Below, piece by piece: positions 9,201-15,075 of a DNA stretch of 16,661 nucleotides (positions are counted from its first letter, which is position 1; the number at the start of each line of letters is the position of its first letter). Position numbers and translations under genes: made by a program. The stretch spans positions 1 to 16,661 of the forward strand of contig JAOXYB010023181.1 in the NCBI GenBank assembly GCA_028565635.1, read 5' to 3'. The notes below the pieces were generated by a model. That model ran no database searches and was not told where the DNA came from. It saw only the letters and a list, made by a program, of their open reading frames with translations. This DNA is from Phoronis ovalis (taxonomy: Eukaryota; Phoronida; Phoronidae).

Positions 9201-9575
9201 CAGCTTGTCAACCTATCAAAACTTACCAGAGATAGCGGAATGAAATCATGCTGCTCATCTGAAAACCATTCATCTAGTATATCAACAGCACCATTTGTCA
9301 GTCTCAGGGTTAAACAAGGATCACATAGTGATAACGACCTACTTTTATCTGACGCTCAAGACAATCAATCTTCGATACTCATTTATAATGACATTTCAGT
9401 TGGTGGTAACCATTCTTACGAAACTCGCTTACAAACAAAAGAACAGTTACGACCGGTTCTGCGGTCAGTCAATAATGGTGTCGCATCTAGTGCAAGTGTT
9501 AATAAAGAAGCTGGTAAAAGGAAAAGTACAATGCAATTAGGCAATGAAAATAAAATGCATGTTATGTCTTCTTAA
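43..9575 (+). CDS. CCNF: Cyclin-F (G2/mitotic-type F-box cyclin), 5'-partial, 13 exons in the window
   Basis: Substrate-receptor subunit of an SCF (SKP1-CUL1-F-box) ubiquitin ligase. In vertebrates cyclin F recruits Cy-motif substrates such as CP110, RRM2 and CDC6 through its cyclin fold and is not known to drive a CDK; the role here is inferred from orthology. Coding order is join(43-221, 1886-1992, 3016-3083, 3318-3508, 4145-4300, 4591-4820, 5507-5671, 6819-6942, 7281-7549, 7825-7924, 8202-8338, 8822-8952, 9151-9575). Every intron is GT-AG and the phases close, giving about 759 residues plus a split first codon, against about 786 in human. Seen in order: F-box (SLPEELLLLLLGELHIKDLL), Sel1-like stretch, WLFIRPPWS block, MRYILVDWLVEV hydrophobic patch, WLTDNTYKYEDVVRMMGEI, cyclin C-terminal box, basic segment, SGYDGDKED acidic motif and a Ser-rich tail. 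The start codon lies off the left edge. I aligned by memory of human cyclin F, not by search. Confidence 0.96.
916..1075. repeat. Near-perfect inverted repeat, 72-bp arms, 16-nt loop
   Basis: Arms 916-987 and 1004-1075 are reverse complements with one mismatch (A979 opposite A1012). The outer ends read TAATTATACAGCGTCAC, mirrored by GTGACGCTGTATAATTA. The TA just outside CAG...CTG would fit a TA target duplication, as in Tc1/mariner-type miniature elements. The arms carry no coding capacity. Such near identity suggests a young element or ongoing arm correction. It lies within intron 1. Confidence 0.95.
1231..1253. repeat. Small hairpin, 9-bp stem
   Basis: GTGAAATAA and TTATTTCAC flank a 5-base loop. 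It may be chance in AT-rich sequence; no function is evident. Confidence 0.6.
1848..1896 (+). repeat. Tandem duplication of the exon 2 splice acceptor
   Basis: A 23-base unit (1848-1870 and 1874-1896, period 26) repeats exactly. It spans the pyrimidine tract, the AG and the first ten bases of the exon. The upstream AG (1858-1859) would add 26 bases and reach a TGA at 1908-1910. The downstream AG (1884-1885) keeps the F-box frame. Confidence 0.95.
1886..1992 (+). CDS. CCNF: CCNF exon 2: end of F-box
   Basis: Reads VHSFFRDVIDNNTPLW and continues to a WPDPTNIKHFQK-type end, matching the second half of the F-box, where the human protein has VHSQLKDLVDNHASVW. It begins in phase 0 after a TTTTAG acceptor and ends in phase 2 (AA before GTAAGC). 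The acceptor is duplicated 26 bases upstream. Only the downstream copy, starting at 1886, keeps the frame. Confidence 0.93.
1993..3015 (+). other. CCNF intron 2 (1023 bp)
   Basis: Non-coding, AT-rich, bounded by GTAAGC and TTATAG. It contains the inverted repeat at 2357-2472 and no recognisable exon. The minus-strand open stretch at 2730-2921 looks like chance. Confidence 0.9.
2357..2472. repeat. Inverted repeat with 34-bp arms
   Basis: Arms 2357-2390 and 2439-2472 match at about 29 of 34 positions around a 48-base loop. The inner ends read CTGTTAATCTTTT and AAAAGATTAACAG. It resembles a decayed miniature inverted-repeat element. No clear target duplication is visible. Confidence 0.85.
3016..3083 (+). 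CDS. CCNF: CCNF exon 3: Sel1-like helix pair
   Basis: Encodes AADSGNIEALLKVGVAYLYS plus EG, a Sel1/TPR-like helical pair that corresponds to AAEKGNFEAAVKLGIAYLYN in human cyclin F. It is a short 68-base exon with acceptor TTATAG and donor GTAAGT, entering in phase 2 and leaving in phase 1. The flanking codons complete correctly (AA+G gives Lys, T+TA gives Leu). Confidence 0.94.
3318..3508 (+). CDS. CCNF: CCNF exon 4: WLFIRPPWS block
   Basis: Contains PFTWLFIRPPWSTAGACCKK, almost identical to the cyclin F family block FIWLFIRPPWSVSGSCCK. That block is specific enough by itself to identify the gene. The exon enters in phase 1 and leaves in phase 0 at GTATAT. The segment before the block (GSIGGEVMTSNG onward) is variable between species. 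Confidence 0.96.
3509..4144 (+). other. CCNF intron 4 (636 bp)
   Basis: Non-coding sequence between GTATAT and CTTTCAG. A 20-base stretch at 3770-3789 is flanked by AG and GTAAGT like a micro-exon, but it would break the frame and is not needed to join exons 4 and 5. Confidence 0.85.
4145..4300 (+). CDS. CCNF: CCNF exon 5: Sel1-like repeat
   Basis: Encodes DSNSSVLLCLAQILLLLEDG, then EAMQYLEKAANQNSTHAAYM and LWEQ. This matches human ASILHCLGRVLSLFEDEEK, AHDLFEEAAHQG and SSYLLWES. It is 52 codons, phase 0 at both ends, with acceptor CTTTCAG and donor GTAATA. Two overlapping frames are also open across this stretch, but only this one resembles cyclin F. Confidence 0.95.
4591..4820 (+). CDS. CCNF: CCNF exon 6: last Sel1-like helices and entry to cyclin box
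   Basis: Encodes SIRYLRNIASSGHKEACLSL (Sel1-like), then a linker and ISQVFQQGTELTHSMR, the helix that leads into the cyclin N-terminal box. It ends inside the Arg codon of the MRYIL hydrophobic patch (ATG AG before GTAAAA, phase 2). In vertebrates that patch binds substrate Cy/RxL motifs. Acceptor is TTTTAG. Confidence 0.95.
4821..5506 (+). other. CCNF intron 6 (686 bp)
   Basis: Non-coding, between GTAAAA and TTTTAG. The last 180 bases happen to be open in the frame of exon 7. A strong-looking decoy acceptor at 5323-5324 is out of phase, while a weaker one at 5457-5458 is in phase. Nothing else is recognisable. Confidence 0.85.
5507..5671 (+). CDS. CCNF: CCNF exon 7: cyclin N-terminal box, hydrophobic patch
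   Basis: With the previous exon it gives MRYILVDWLVEVAGMKDITS, then SVVDRYLVKN and LQLLGVAAMVLCSR. This is a textbook cyclin N-terminal box, with the MRYIL patch, the VDWLVEV helix and the DRYL motif intact. It enters and leaves in phase 2; the donor is GTACAG. The same frame stays open for about 180 bases upstream into the intron and about 30 bases downstream, which I read as chance. The family-like sequence starts exactly at the TTTTAG acceptor. Confidence 0.96.
5672..6818 (+). other. CCNF intron 7 (1147 bp), hosting a fold-back element
   Basis: More than half of this intron is the 689-bp palindromic element at 5722-6410. The remaining ~400 bases before exon 8 are AT-rich without recognisable content; the open stretch at 6437-6625 does not resemble any part of cyclin F. 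Confidence 0.9.
5722..6410. mobile_element. Non-autonomous fold-back/MITE-like element, TTAA-flanked, palindromic over its full length
   Basis: TTAA at 5718-5721 and 6411-6414 flank the element, which fits a TTAA target duplication as made by piggyBac-type transposases. The ends read CTCGAGATACAAAG (5725-5738) and its reverse complement (6394-6407). Matches continue inward in the correct order: 5798-5811 with 6311-6324; 5871-5883 with 6240-6252; 5959-5967 with 6146-6154; 6004-6014 with 6099-6109. The two halves (about 5722-6016 and 6099-6410) are therefore diverged inverted copies around a spacer of about 80 bases. There is no transposase reading frame, so any movement would need an enzyme supplied elsewhere. 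The piggyBac assignment rests only on TTAA; the tips do not match the usual CCC start. Confidence 0.85.
6819..6942 (+). CDS. CCNF: CCNF exon 8: cyclin N-terminal box, WLTDNTYKYED motif
   Basis: Encodes LLNREIITVREAAWLTDNTY followed by KYEDVVRMMGEIISTLKGKI. The match to human FISKEILTIREAVWLTDNTYKYEDLVRMMGEIVSALEGKI is very close, making this the best conserved part of the gene. Acceptor TCTGTAG, phase 2 in; donor GTATGT, phase 0 out. Confidence 0.97.
6943..7280 (+). other. CCNF intron 8 (338 bp)
   Basis: Non-coding, bounded by GTATGT and TTTCAG. No repeat or exon is recognised. Confidence 0.9.
7281..7549 (+). CDS. CCNF: CCNF exon 9: cyclin C-terminal box
   Basis: Encodes the second cyclin fold. 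It starts VITILEYVQLFCDLA, continues LAEYICEQSLLELTMLDRYS, then LARIAASCVLVARITLQQEA and a final helix FSLNDLAESTIIVHER. The C-E-x-SLL, the small-residue Ala-rich helix and the GFS-x-x-DL segment agree with cyclin F order and spacing. It is 269 bases, phase 0 in and phase 2 out (TG before GTAGGT). Confidence 0.95.
7825..7924 (+). CDS. CCNF: CCNF exon 10: end of cyclin C-terminal box
   Basis: Reads CYISNGIVDNRDVQLQAVKN and RYGDETFCNVSDIK, matching human KCFHDDAPKDYRQVSLTAVKQRF. The QAVKNRY helix is the usual close of the second cyclin fold. Acceptor TTGTAG, phase 2; the donor GTGTGT is weak but leaves the frame in phase 0. Confidence 0.92.
8202..8338 (+). CDS. CCNF: CCNF exon 11: basic linker, probable nuclear localisation region
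   Basis: Encodes VEQQVLSALFGIEVSCSRTR and then a basic stretch with RRNPKH and SRHRRAQDR. Human cyclin F has a basic nuclear localisation signal (RRTKRKR) at the same place after the cyclin fold. I infer that these Arg/Lys clusters do that job here, although the sequence is not conserved residue by residue. Acceptor CTGTAG, phase 0; donor GTAATC, phase 2. Confidence 0.88.
8339..8821 (+). other. CCNF intron 11 (483 bp)
   Basis: Non-coding, bounded by GTAATC and CATCAG. It contains only an AT-dinucleotide stretch at 8633-8690. Confidence 0.9.
8633..8690. repeat. AT microsatellite pair
   Basis: Two TA-rich runs (8633-8653 and 8677-8690) are separated by a short unique stretch. They can pair with each other but have no other notable structure. 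Confidence 0.8.
8822..8952 (+). CDS. CCNF: CCNF exon 12: acidic SGYDGDKED segment
   Basis: Contains TPTLECNDML, then SDSCSSGYDGDKEDADD and SFMEID. Human cyclin F has LDCCSGYEGDQESEGEKEG in the same position, so this is a conserved island in an otherwise fast-changing tail. It is rich in Asp, Glu, Ser and Pro, as in the PEST-like region of the family. Acceptor CATCAG, phase 2; donor GTAAAT, phase 1. Confidence 0.9.
9151..9575 (+). CDS. CCNF: CCNF terminal exon 13: Ser-rich tail and TAA stop
   Basis: Begins DDEDPDLFSLWCTDNNDQ and ends with TAA at 9573-9575. The tail is hydrophilic, Ser/Asn-rich and low in recognisable structure. A patch reading SSENHSSSISTAPF resembles the human SGYSSVSTASP stretch, a likely phosphodegron-type region, but the match is loose. 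The human C-terminal end (IHSEEEDMNLGLVRL) is not recognisable, and the protein ends NKMHVMSS. Acceptor ATTGCAG, phase 1. No further donor is needed because the stop follows in frame. Confidence 0.9.
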
Positions 9576-9720
9576 AGTTTTGGGTGAAAATTATATTGCG
9601 TTTATCCACAGCAGTATTATCATTTTTATGCCCTTTACAAATAGTGAAAATTAGGCTTTTTGTCATATCCTCTGCGTTATCACCATCTTGCTTAACACTG
9701 GTAGCAGGACAGACAAAGCT

Positions 9721-10381
9721 GTGCCTGAACAAATCTTAGGTAGATTAGTGAAGGCCTTAGGTAGATAGGTGTTATAAACTATGTGACATTTTAGAATGAC
9801 CTTAAAAAGTGGATCAAACACCAGTCCGAAACTTAAAACGTTTTTGCAATCTTTTTCATTTAGCGTGGATGATTCATGGCCTAGAACCACCCTACATGCT
9901 GGTGTGTCAATCCAGAAAATTAAGCATTGCCTGGTGAATTTATGAAGGCCATAGGTGACTTTGAAAAGTGAGTTAAATGTAGGGACAGGTGCTTGCATAG
10001 ATTTTCAAGGTTAAAGTATAAGCACCTATTATAATATGTTATATATCTCAAAAAGATTGTTCCAAGTCAGGCATGCATTACTGGGAATCAAATGATTATA
10101 TATGACATTGATTTAAATTTTTAAGGTTGAACAATGAATATATTACGTTACGTATGTGTAGTACATTGTAGTCCATATTGCAAAAACCGACACATAGAGG
10201 CATTGTTCCTAGCATCCATGTTGAGCGATTACATGACCTTTAACCTTGAATAGATCTTCAAGGTCAAATTATGAATTCATTGTCTGTCTATATCTCAAAA
10301 ACTATAACAGATAGAGATGTCTTTTCAAGTCATGAGAGCATCAAATAATTGCTTTAAACTGGCCTAGATCTTCAAAGTCTT
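9721..10381. repeat. Diverged tandem repeats of about 200-250 bp
   Basis: TAGAT(T/C)TTCAAGGT(T/C)AAA occurs at 9998 and 10251, with a shorter third copy at 10365. TATATCTCAAAAA occurs at 10042 and 10289, followed each time by CAAGTCA (10063 and 10325). The order and spacing of about 250 bases are kept, so these are old tandem copies. A further pair lies at 9721-9818 and 9929-9980 (GCCTG, GAAGGCC, then TGAC(C/T)TT(A/G)AAAAGTG). Confidence 0.65.
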
Positions 10382-10773
10382 GCAGGGACATCTTTGTTTT
10401 GTTACTCTGTGTAGAATGGGTAATTTGTTCTCATACTAGTCTTTTGCTGGTATGAGTATGGATTCACAGCACTATGTGATGGGCATCTGTCTGCAGTGCA
10501 GACATTTTGTTGGAAATTTTGTACCTTCTTTGATGTTAGGCAATGCAATGTATTTCTGTATTAAGATATTTGTGTCTGCCTACCATGTTTGCATTTATTT
10601 AACGGTAGATTTTTTGCATCGGATAATTTTGTATTGACTATATGATAGACTGATATTTCATGAATTGACTACAAGAATGTGACAACAAAACTTGCTAAGT
10701 GAAAATGTGTTTATAGTATTTGCTAACTTTGATAAACTGTCATGATTTTTTATGAGTTTTGTTACTTTCGTTT

Positions 10774-10791
10774 ATGGTAAATATACCATAT
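10774..10791. repeat. Small perfect hairpin
   Basis: TATGGTA and TACCATA surround four bases. It is probably chance, but if it lies in the 3' UTR it would form a compact stem. Confidence 0.5.
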
Positions 10792-11209
10792 TATAATATT
10801 ATATGTGCCATGTATTTTATGTGTTAGTTTTCATGCAGCAATTATTACAACAAATGTAATTATTTTATTCAATTGTCAAGCTCTGGCAGTTTAGGTCCAG
10901 TAAATATCTCAAGTTAAACTGAAATGAGCTTGAACTGACACTGCTACAATGATAGATACTGTGATTGTGTAAAAGAGTTATAGAAATTAACAACAAGATC
11001 TGTAGTATAGTAGATTGGCTGATAGTAGTCGCTTTTAAAATGTATGTGAATTGTAGAGTGCAAGTTATGAAAAGTATGTAGACAGAGTAGAATTTACATT
11101 CCAGTGTAATATTACCATTTCAGTTATTCTGTGAACATGGATCAGCCAGGTTGATATGCTCACCTGTTAATCTGCTTTCATACCTGATGGGCTTATGATG
11201 TCATAACTC

Positions 11210-11215
11210 AATAAA
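11210..11215 (+). promoter_or_regulatory. AATAAA, first canonical poly(A) signal after the CCNF stop
   Basis: The hexamer sits about 1.63 kb after the stop codon. The flanks are not strongly U/GU-rich, so use is uncertain. Confidence 0.4.
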
Positions 11216-11555
11216 CCAAGCAATGCAAAATTTTGGTTAAAAAAATCCGTTTCTAAATGGACACATTTGAAAATCCCTTTCTTTAGTCACATATGATGGA
11301 TAATAGCTGTGGTCCAGTTTAATGAAATCTTTTGGAGATTATGCTTGTGTCACATGTTAACAAAATTATACTGTTAGTTTTTCATGGTTTATGTATAAAA
11401 TTAGGTTTGAATTTGTAGAGGTGACGTAATGCTAATATTCAGAATTTTAGTTCTGCAGGGTTCAAGTTTGTTGAATACAATACCTTTTGTGTTACGTTAA
11501 AACTGAAATCATTATTGTTGAAAAAATGTTATCAAATTACATCGTTACATATTTT

Positions 11556-11561
11556 AATAAA
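11556..11561 (+). promoter_or_regulatory. AATAAA hexamer
   Basis: It lies in a T-rich setting and is followed by a run of T at about 11595-11602 that could serve as a downstream element. Candidate cleavage signal only. Confidence 0.35.
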
Positions 11562-11773
11562 TTTAGATTCTTTTAGTAGACCTTTCTTTTTAAGTTTTTT
11601 TTTTACCTTGAGACATTTATTGATGCAACTTCTCCCAAATACCAGATAAAACAACAATTTAGTTCTAAAAATTCAGCAGTTTGCCATCCTACGAAAGCAG
11701 GTTTTCTCTCTTCTTATAAACTCTGAGTGAAATATAGGAACGTATGTGAGAATATTCTCTTGGCATTGCGAAG

Positions 11774-11794
11774 ATGCAGCCCGAGATGCAATTT
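11774..11794 (+). other. Candidate first coding exon of an unrecognised downstream gene
   Basis: ATG followed by six sense codons (MQPEMQF) runs into a strong GTAAGT donor in phase 0. The bases around it are less AT-rich than the neighbourhood. The phase fits the candidate exon at 13640. No family is recognised and the segment is very short, so this is a weak hypothesis. Confidence 0.15.
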
Positions 11795-11837
11795 GTAAGT
11801 GTACTTTATTTATTTTTTTACAGCAAGCTAACTATGT

Positions 11838-11843
11838 AATAAA
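11838..11843 (+). promoter_or_regulatory. AATAAA hexamer
   Basis: Canonical hexamer followed by GC-richer sequence without an obvious U/GU-rich element. Weak candidate. Confidence 0.25.
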
Positions 11844-11975
11844 GCATTGGAAGGTTTCACAGGACAAGCGGACCTCTTCAAAATGATAAAATATTTTAAC
11901 AATGTACGTAAAAAAATCTCATGTCTATAGTATTAAATTGTACTAACTGTATATTAGATTTTATATACTAGATGT

Positions 11976-12006
11976 CCACTAGAGGTCCTTAAAGCGGCGC
12001 CATTTT
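11976..12006. promoter_or_regulatory. CTCF-like and YY1-like sites side by side
   Basis: CCACTAGAGGTCC (11976-11988) matches much of the CTCF core CCASYAGRKGGC. GCGGCGCCATTTT (11994-12006), read on the other strand, contains AAAATGGCGCC, close to the YY1 core AANATGGC. Together they make an unusual CpG-bearing patch in AT-rich DNA that could mark a boundary or promoter. Binding is inferred from motif resemblance only. Confidence 0.3.
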
Positions 12007-12425
12007 CCAAATATTTCAAGAATGCTACTAATGAAATGCATGTTTGTTTTTGGCCTGCATCTTCCAAGTACTATCGTTTACATCTGGATTGGAGGGAGAT
12101 GAGAGCACCAACTAACCTGCCACTTACAAGAAATTAAAACTTAGCCTGGTAGGTAGCTTACATTTTAATAAATTGACCGTTCATGTAGAATTGCAACCAT
12201 CGGCGGCAATTTATATTTGGCCAATTACTTTCGTAACATAAAGTTTTAATGTTGTGGTTTCGATCTGGGTTTTGGAGCTATAAAGTATAAACTATCAAGA
12301 AAGAGAAGTTAATGAAATCAAGTTAATGTGTTATCATGGCTGAATGAAGCACGCTTACTCAGGATTAACCATGTGTGAAGTGAACTATCTGGGAGATATA
12401 AAACAACAAGATTCTATAGACAAAA

Positions 12426-12472
12426 GATAGCCTCGGGATTGGGCTCGGGGATAGCCTAGGGGCTGGGCGTTT
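12426..12472. repeat. GC-rich tandem duplication, period 24
   Basis: GATAGCCTCGGGATTGGGCT and GATAGCCTAGGGGCTGGGCG are adjacent imperfect copies. The G-rich composition stands out from the surroundings. Confidence 0.65.
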
Positions 12473-12558
12473 AATTCTTGGATTCTTCCTCTGTGGTGAT
12501 GATGGTAATTTCTTATTCGTTATTCCAGCACAGACAGTTTTTAAATTTTCGGTTAATT

Positions 12559-12566
12559 TGTAAATA
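12559..12566 (+). promoter_or_regulatory. Pumilio-type motif TGTAAATA
   Basis: It matches UGUANAUA. It would matter only if the CCNF 3' UTR extends this far. Confidence 0.3.
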
Positions 12567-13086
12567 TTATGCCTGTTAAAAATGTCAACCTAGCTGCAGA
12601 CTTTCAAAAGTACATAATAACCAACTTTTATATTTAACAGAATAATGTGACTGTAATTAAACACCATATCCGTGATACGACCACAAAGTGTATATCTGGT
12701 AGCAGGTTTGGTATCTCCTATCCATTCCCTCAGGCCCCTCCCCTATCCTTTGAGTATTTGTTTTGCTGTTAACAGTCCTGTGTACTTTGCCGGCAACAGT
12801 CATCACATAGTTTTGTAATCAAAAGCAGATAAAAGGGTAATCAATGATAAACTCTGCAAGTCTTAAGTATTTGAGTGGTGTTCATGACTCAAAAGAATGG
12901 TTTTAGGACAAAAATGTGTTTTGTTTTATGGTATTTTGTATTATTGTTATAATCTTATCTTTTGTTTTTGTAGTCTTTCTATGGTGATTTTTTATATAGG
13001 TACTATCTAAATTGCTCAATGGATTTTTTTCATTACTTATTATTTTTCATTATTTTGATTACTATGATGGTGCTTGTTGCTGTACA

Positions 13087-13096
13087 TGTAAATAAA
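13087..13096 (+). promoter_or_regulatory. Best poly(A) signal candidate, overlapping a Pumilio-type site
   Basis: TGTAAATA (13087-13094, Pumilio consensus UGUANAUA) overlaps AATAAA (13091-13096). TGTA elements lie just upstream and a T-rich run follows. A TTTTTAT (12989-12995) about 95 bases upstream resembles a cytoplasmic polyadenylation element. All are short motifs in AT-rich DNA, so chance is a real alternative. Confidence 0.45.
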
Positions 13097-13489
13097 ACAA
13101 CATCCCACTATGCTGGATTTTCTTCTTACTATATGCCATAAAGTCAAATGAGCAAACAAGTAACAGAAACTTATTTTTACAGTAGCTACTACATTTTTTA
13201 TCTAGAATCACATCTTGTAGAGAATCAATTTTTTTTAATGAAAAAACATTGATGTAACAAAAAGAAAGTCCACAATAACTTAAGCAAGGCTACATTGGTG
13301 CTTTTGAAACCCTAATATTGAATAACCAGAAAATATTGTCTGTTGCATTTTTTTGCCATTCTTTGTGATTAGTATGATTTTTACCTGTAGCAATCTTGCT
13401 GTTGTACTGCTTAAATAATTTCTTTTGAGCCTTTTATGATAAGAGTATTGTTATAATAGAGAAACACTAGGGGAATGACTGATACTCAC

Positions 13490-13503
13490 TGTTTACATAA
13501 ACA
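13490..13503. promoter_or_regulatory. Palindromic forkhead-type site
   Basis: TGTTTACATAAACA has 6-bp mirrored arms, with a forkhead core (TGTTTAY) on each strand. It is a motif match only. Confidence 0.25.
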
Positions 13504-13639
13504 ATGATGTACATAAATCAACCAACACACCTTTTCAATTTTGGCACAATAACAGGGGGTGACAATCAACATACAATTTAAATGAATCATATAAAAACAG
13601 GAAGGTAATCTTCTGCCTTTCATTATGCTTTTATTCCAG

Positions 13640-13682
13640 CTTTTATCATCCTTCTTTGAATTGTTTTCTAAGGAAACTTTGT
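13640..13682 (+). other. Candidate coding exon A, unrecognised gene
   Basis: A pyrimidine-rich TTTATTCCAG acceptor precedes it and GTAAGT follows. In phase 0 it reads LLSSFFELFSKETL plus one base. That base and the next candidate exon form a Cys codon, so the two join in frame across a 94-base intron. No protein family is recognised, and GC content does not differ from the flanks. Confidence 0.3.
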
Positions 13683-13776
13683 GTAAGTACTGGATTAAAC
13701 TTTAACTGTAAAGCTAGATTTTATTACCTTACTAAGTCTTCATATCATAAAATGACATCATGCTTTGTAATTTCAG

Positions 13777-13857
13777 GTCAATTTAATAACACTGAAGTTA
13801 TAATCAAAGAAAGAAGTCCTGATAGATGTTGTCTCTGTTTTATCAAGGGATATGACA
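13777..13857 (+). other. Candidate coding exon B, unrecognised gene
   Basis: It is flanked by TTTCAG and GTAAGT and is 81 bases long. In the phase set by exon A it reads QFNNTEVIIKERSP, then DRCCLCFIKGYD, with a varied residue mix unlike translated AT-rich spacer. It leaves in phase 1. It could continue to the open frame at 16590, or to an acceptor at 14139 that reads ITYVSTDDLA and then stops. Confidence 0.35.
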
Positions 13858-14853
13858 GTAAGTTTTCTGATAATACACATTATAATACAGATAATAATAT
13901 TGAAAATAGTTGTGTCTGTTGAAGCTTTCTTTCCAGTAAAGAATGAAACAAAAGTTATTTTTGTGCTTTAAATCTTTTTAAGTTTAAGCTGGGTGTCTAT
14001 TATTGTATGAAATGATTTGCTTTTTCTAATTCTGCTGAAAGTACATTACTATCTCATTCTGTTTAGTTTCTTCCAGGAATAATTAATTAATCATTCATGA
14101 TAAAATAAGTTGCTCATGTTTTTTCAATCTTGCTTGCAGTTACCTACGTCAGTACTGATGATCTTGCCTGATCTTTGCACAATTTATTTTATCCTTCATT
14201 TAAAAAGTTTACTTTGTTGATAGGAATGGTTAATTGTTTTTTTGTTCTTGTGTGGACTGGTTGCTCAATAGAATGACCTAGGTATGGTTGGTGTTAATAT
14301 CTTAGTTTTCCTATTGTAAATATTAAACCATTTACTTTTGACTACTAATTCCAAGAACAAGAAATATAGGTTTTTCTGCTATTAAATTTCTAGCAAATTT
14401 TATAGGTTTATACAAGTATTTTAACAGTTTTGGCAAAGATTTTAGTACCACACTGCTTATTAGGCATGGGTGGAGTATACTTACCAATACTTACTTGATG
14501 AGTATTTACTAACCTGTTAAGTTCCTCGAATTAGTATATTGTCCAGCATATGGGGGACATTTAGGAAATGCTCAGGAAATTATTTCCACACATTATAAAA
14601 CTGTCCATTTTGACATTACAGTAATTGGTTGGTTGCTGTGGTTCCCATTTTCTTTTGGTTCACCAGATTGAAATCTTCTAGATTTTGTATCTGGATATTT
14701 ACTTGTTCATCTTAGTTATATTTAGTCCCTGATTAAGCTAAGGACATCTAATTAGTTTCTTTCTCTTATAGTTGTTATTTATTCTGAATATTCTACATTA
14801 TAACCCTTATTTTAATGCATAAAATATCTGGTCATTGTTGGGGGTCATTGTAC

Positions 14854-14864
14854 GGGGGGGGGGG
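14854..14864 (+). repeat. Homopolymer run of 11 G
   Basis: An isolated (G)11 tract in AT-rich DNA. It is prone to length error in assembly and replication. Confidence 0.9.
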
Positions 14865-15002
14865 TTCTTTTATTGTTATGACTGTCTTAATTTTCACTAT
14901 TTTTGCTGTTCATCATTTAGGTTATATTTGAAACACACATGGACATCAATTTTAAAAAGTTATAAAAATAAGGTTTGAACTCAGAATAACCTGCAACTTA
15001 GG

Positions 15003-15075
15003 AATTTTATGGTTGCCATTTTGTTCCTTAGCAACTAGAATTTTAGGATTACCATTTTCGTTCCTTAGCAACTAG
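15003..15075 (+). repeat. Tandem duplication of a 36-37 bp unit
   Basis: Copies at 15003-15038 and 15039-15075 share CCATTTT(C)GTTCCTTAGCAACTAG. The first copy contains GTTGCC and its near mirror TAGCAAC, resembling split RFX half-sites, but their spacing is too wide for a standard site. Confidence 0.9.

Larger units (their letters stand above)
9576..13096 (+). other. Probable 3' UTR and/or intergenic DNA after CCNF
   Basis: No frame with family resemblance is present. The region is T-rich on the plus strand. The first canonical AATAAA after the stop is at 11210 and the best-looking one is at 13091, so the 3' UTR could run 1.6 to 3.5 kb. The real end cannot be read from DNA alone. The minus-strand open stretch at 9663-9998 overlaps diverged repeats and looks like chance. 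Confidence 0.5.

Noticed and set aside
9663-9998. Minus-strand 111-codon open frame after the cyclin F stop
   Set aside because: It overlaps diverged repeat sequence, has no recognisable domain, and has no splice or promoter context.
13656-13922. 88-codon plus-strand open frame as a stand-alone gene
   Set aside because: It runs across a good donor and acceptor (13683-13776). The spliced reading in another phase for the first part is more sensible.
15011-15036. RFX-type X-box (GTTGCC ... TAGCAAC)
   Set aside because: The half-sites are about 12 bases apart, well outside the usual 0-3 base gap.
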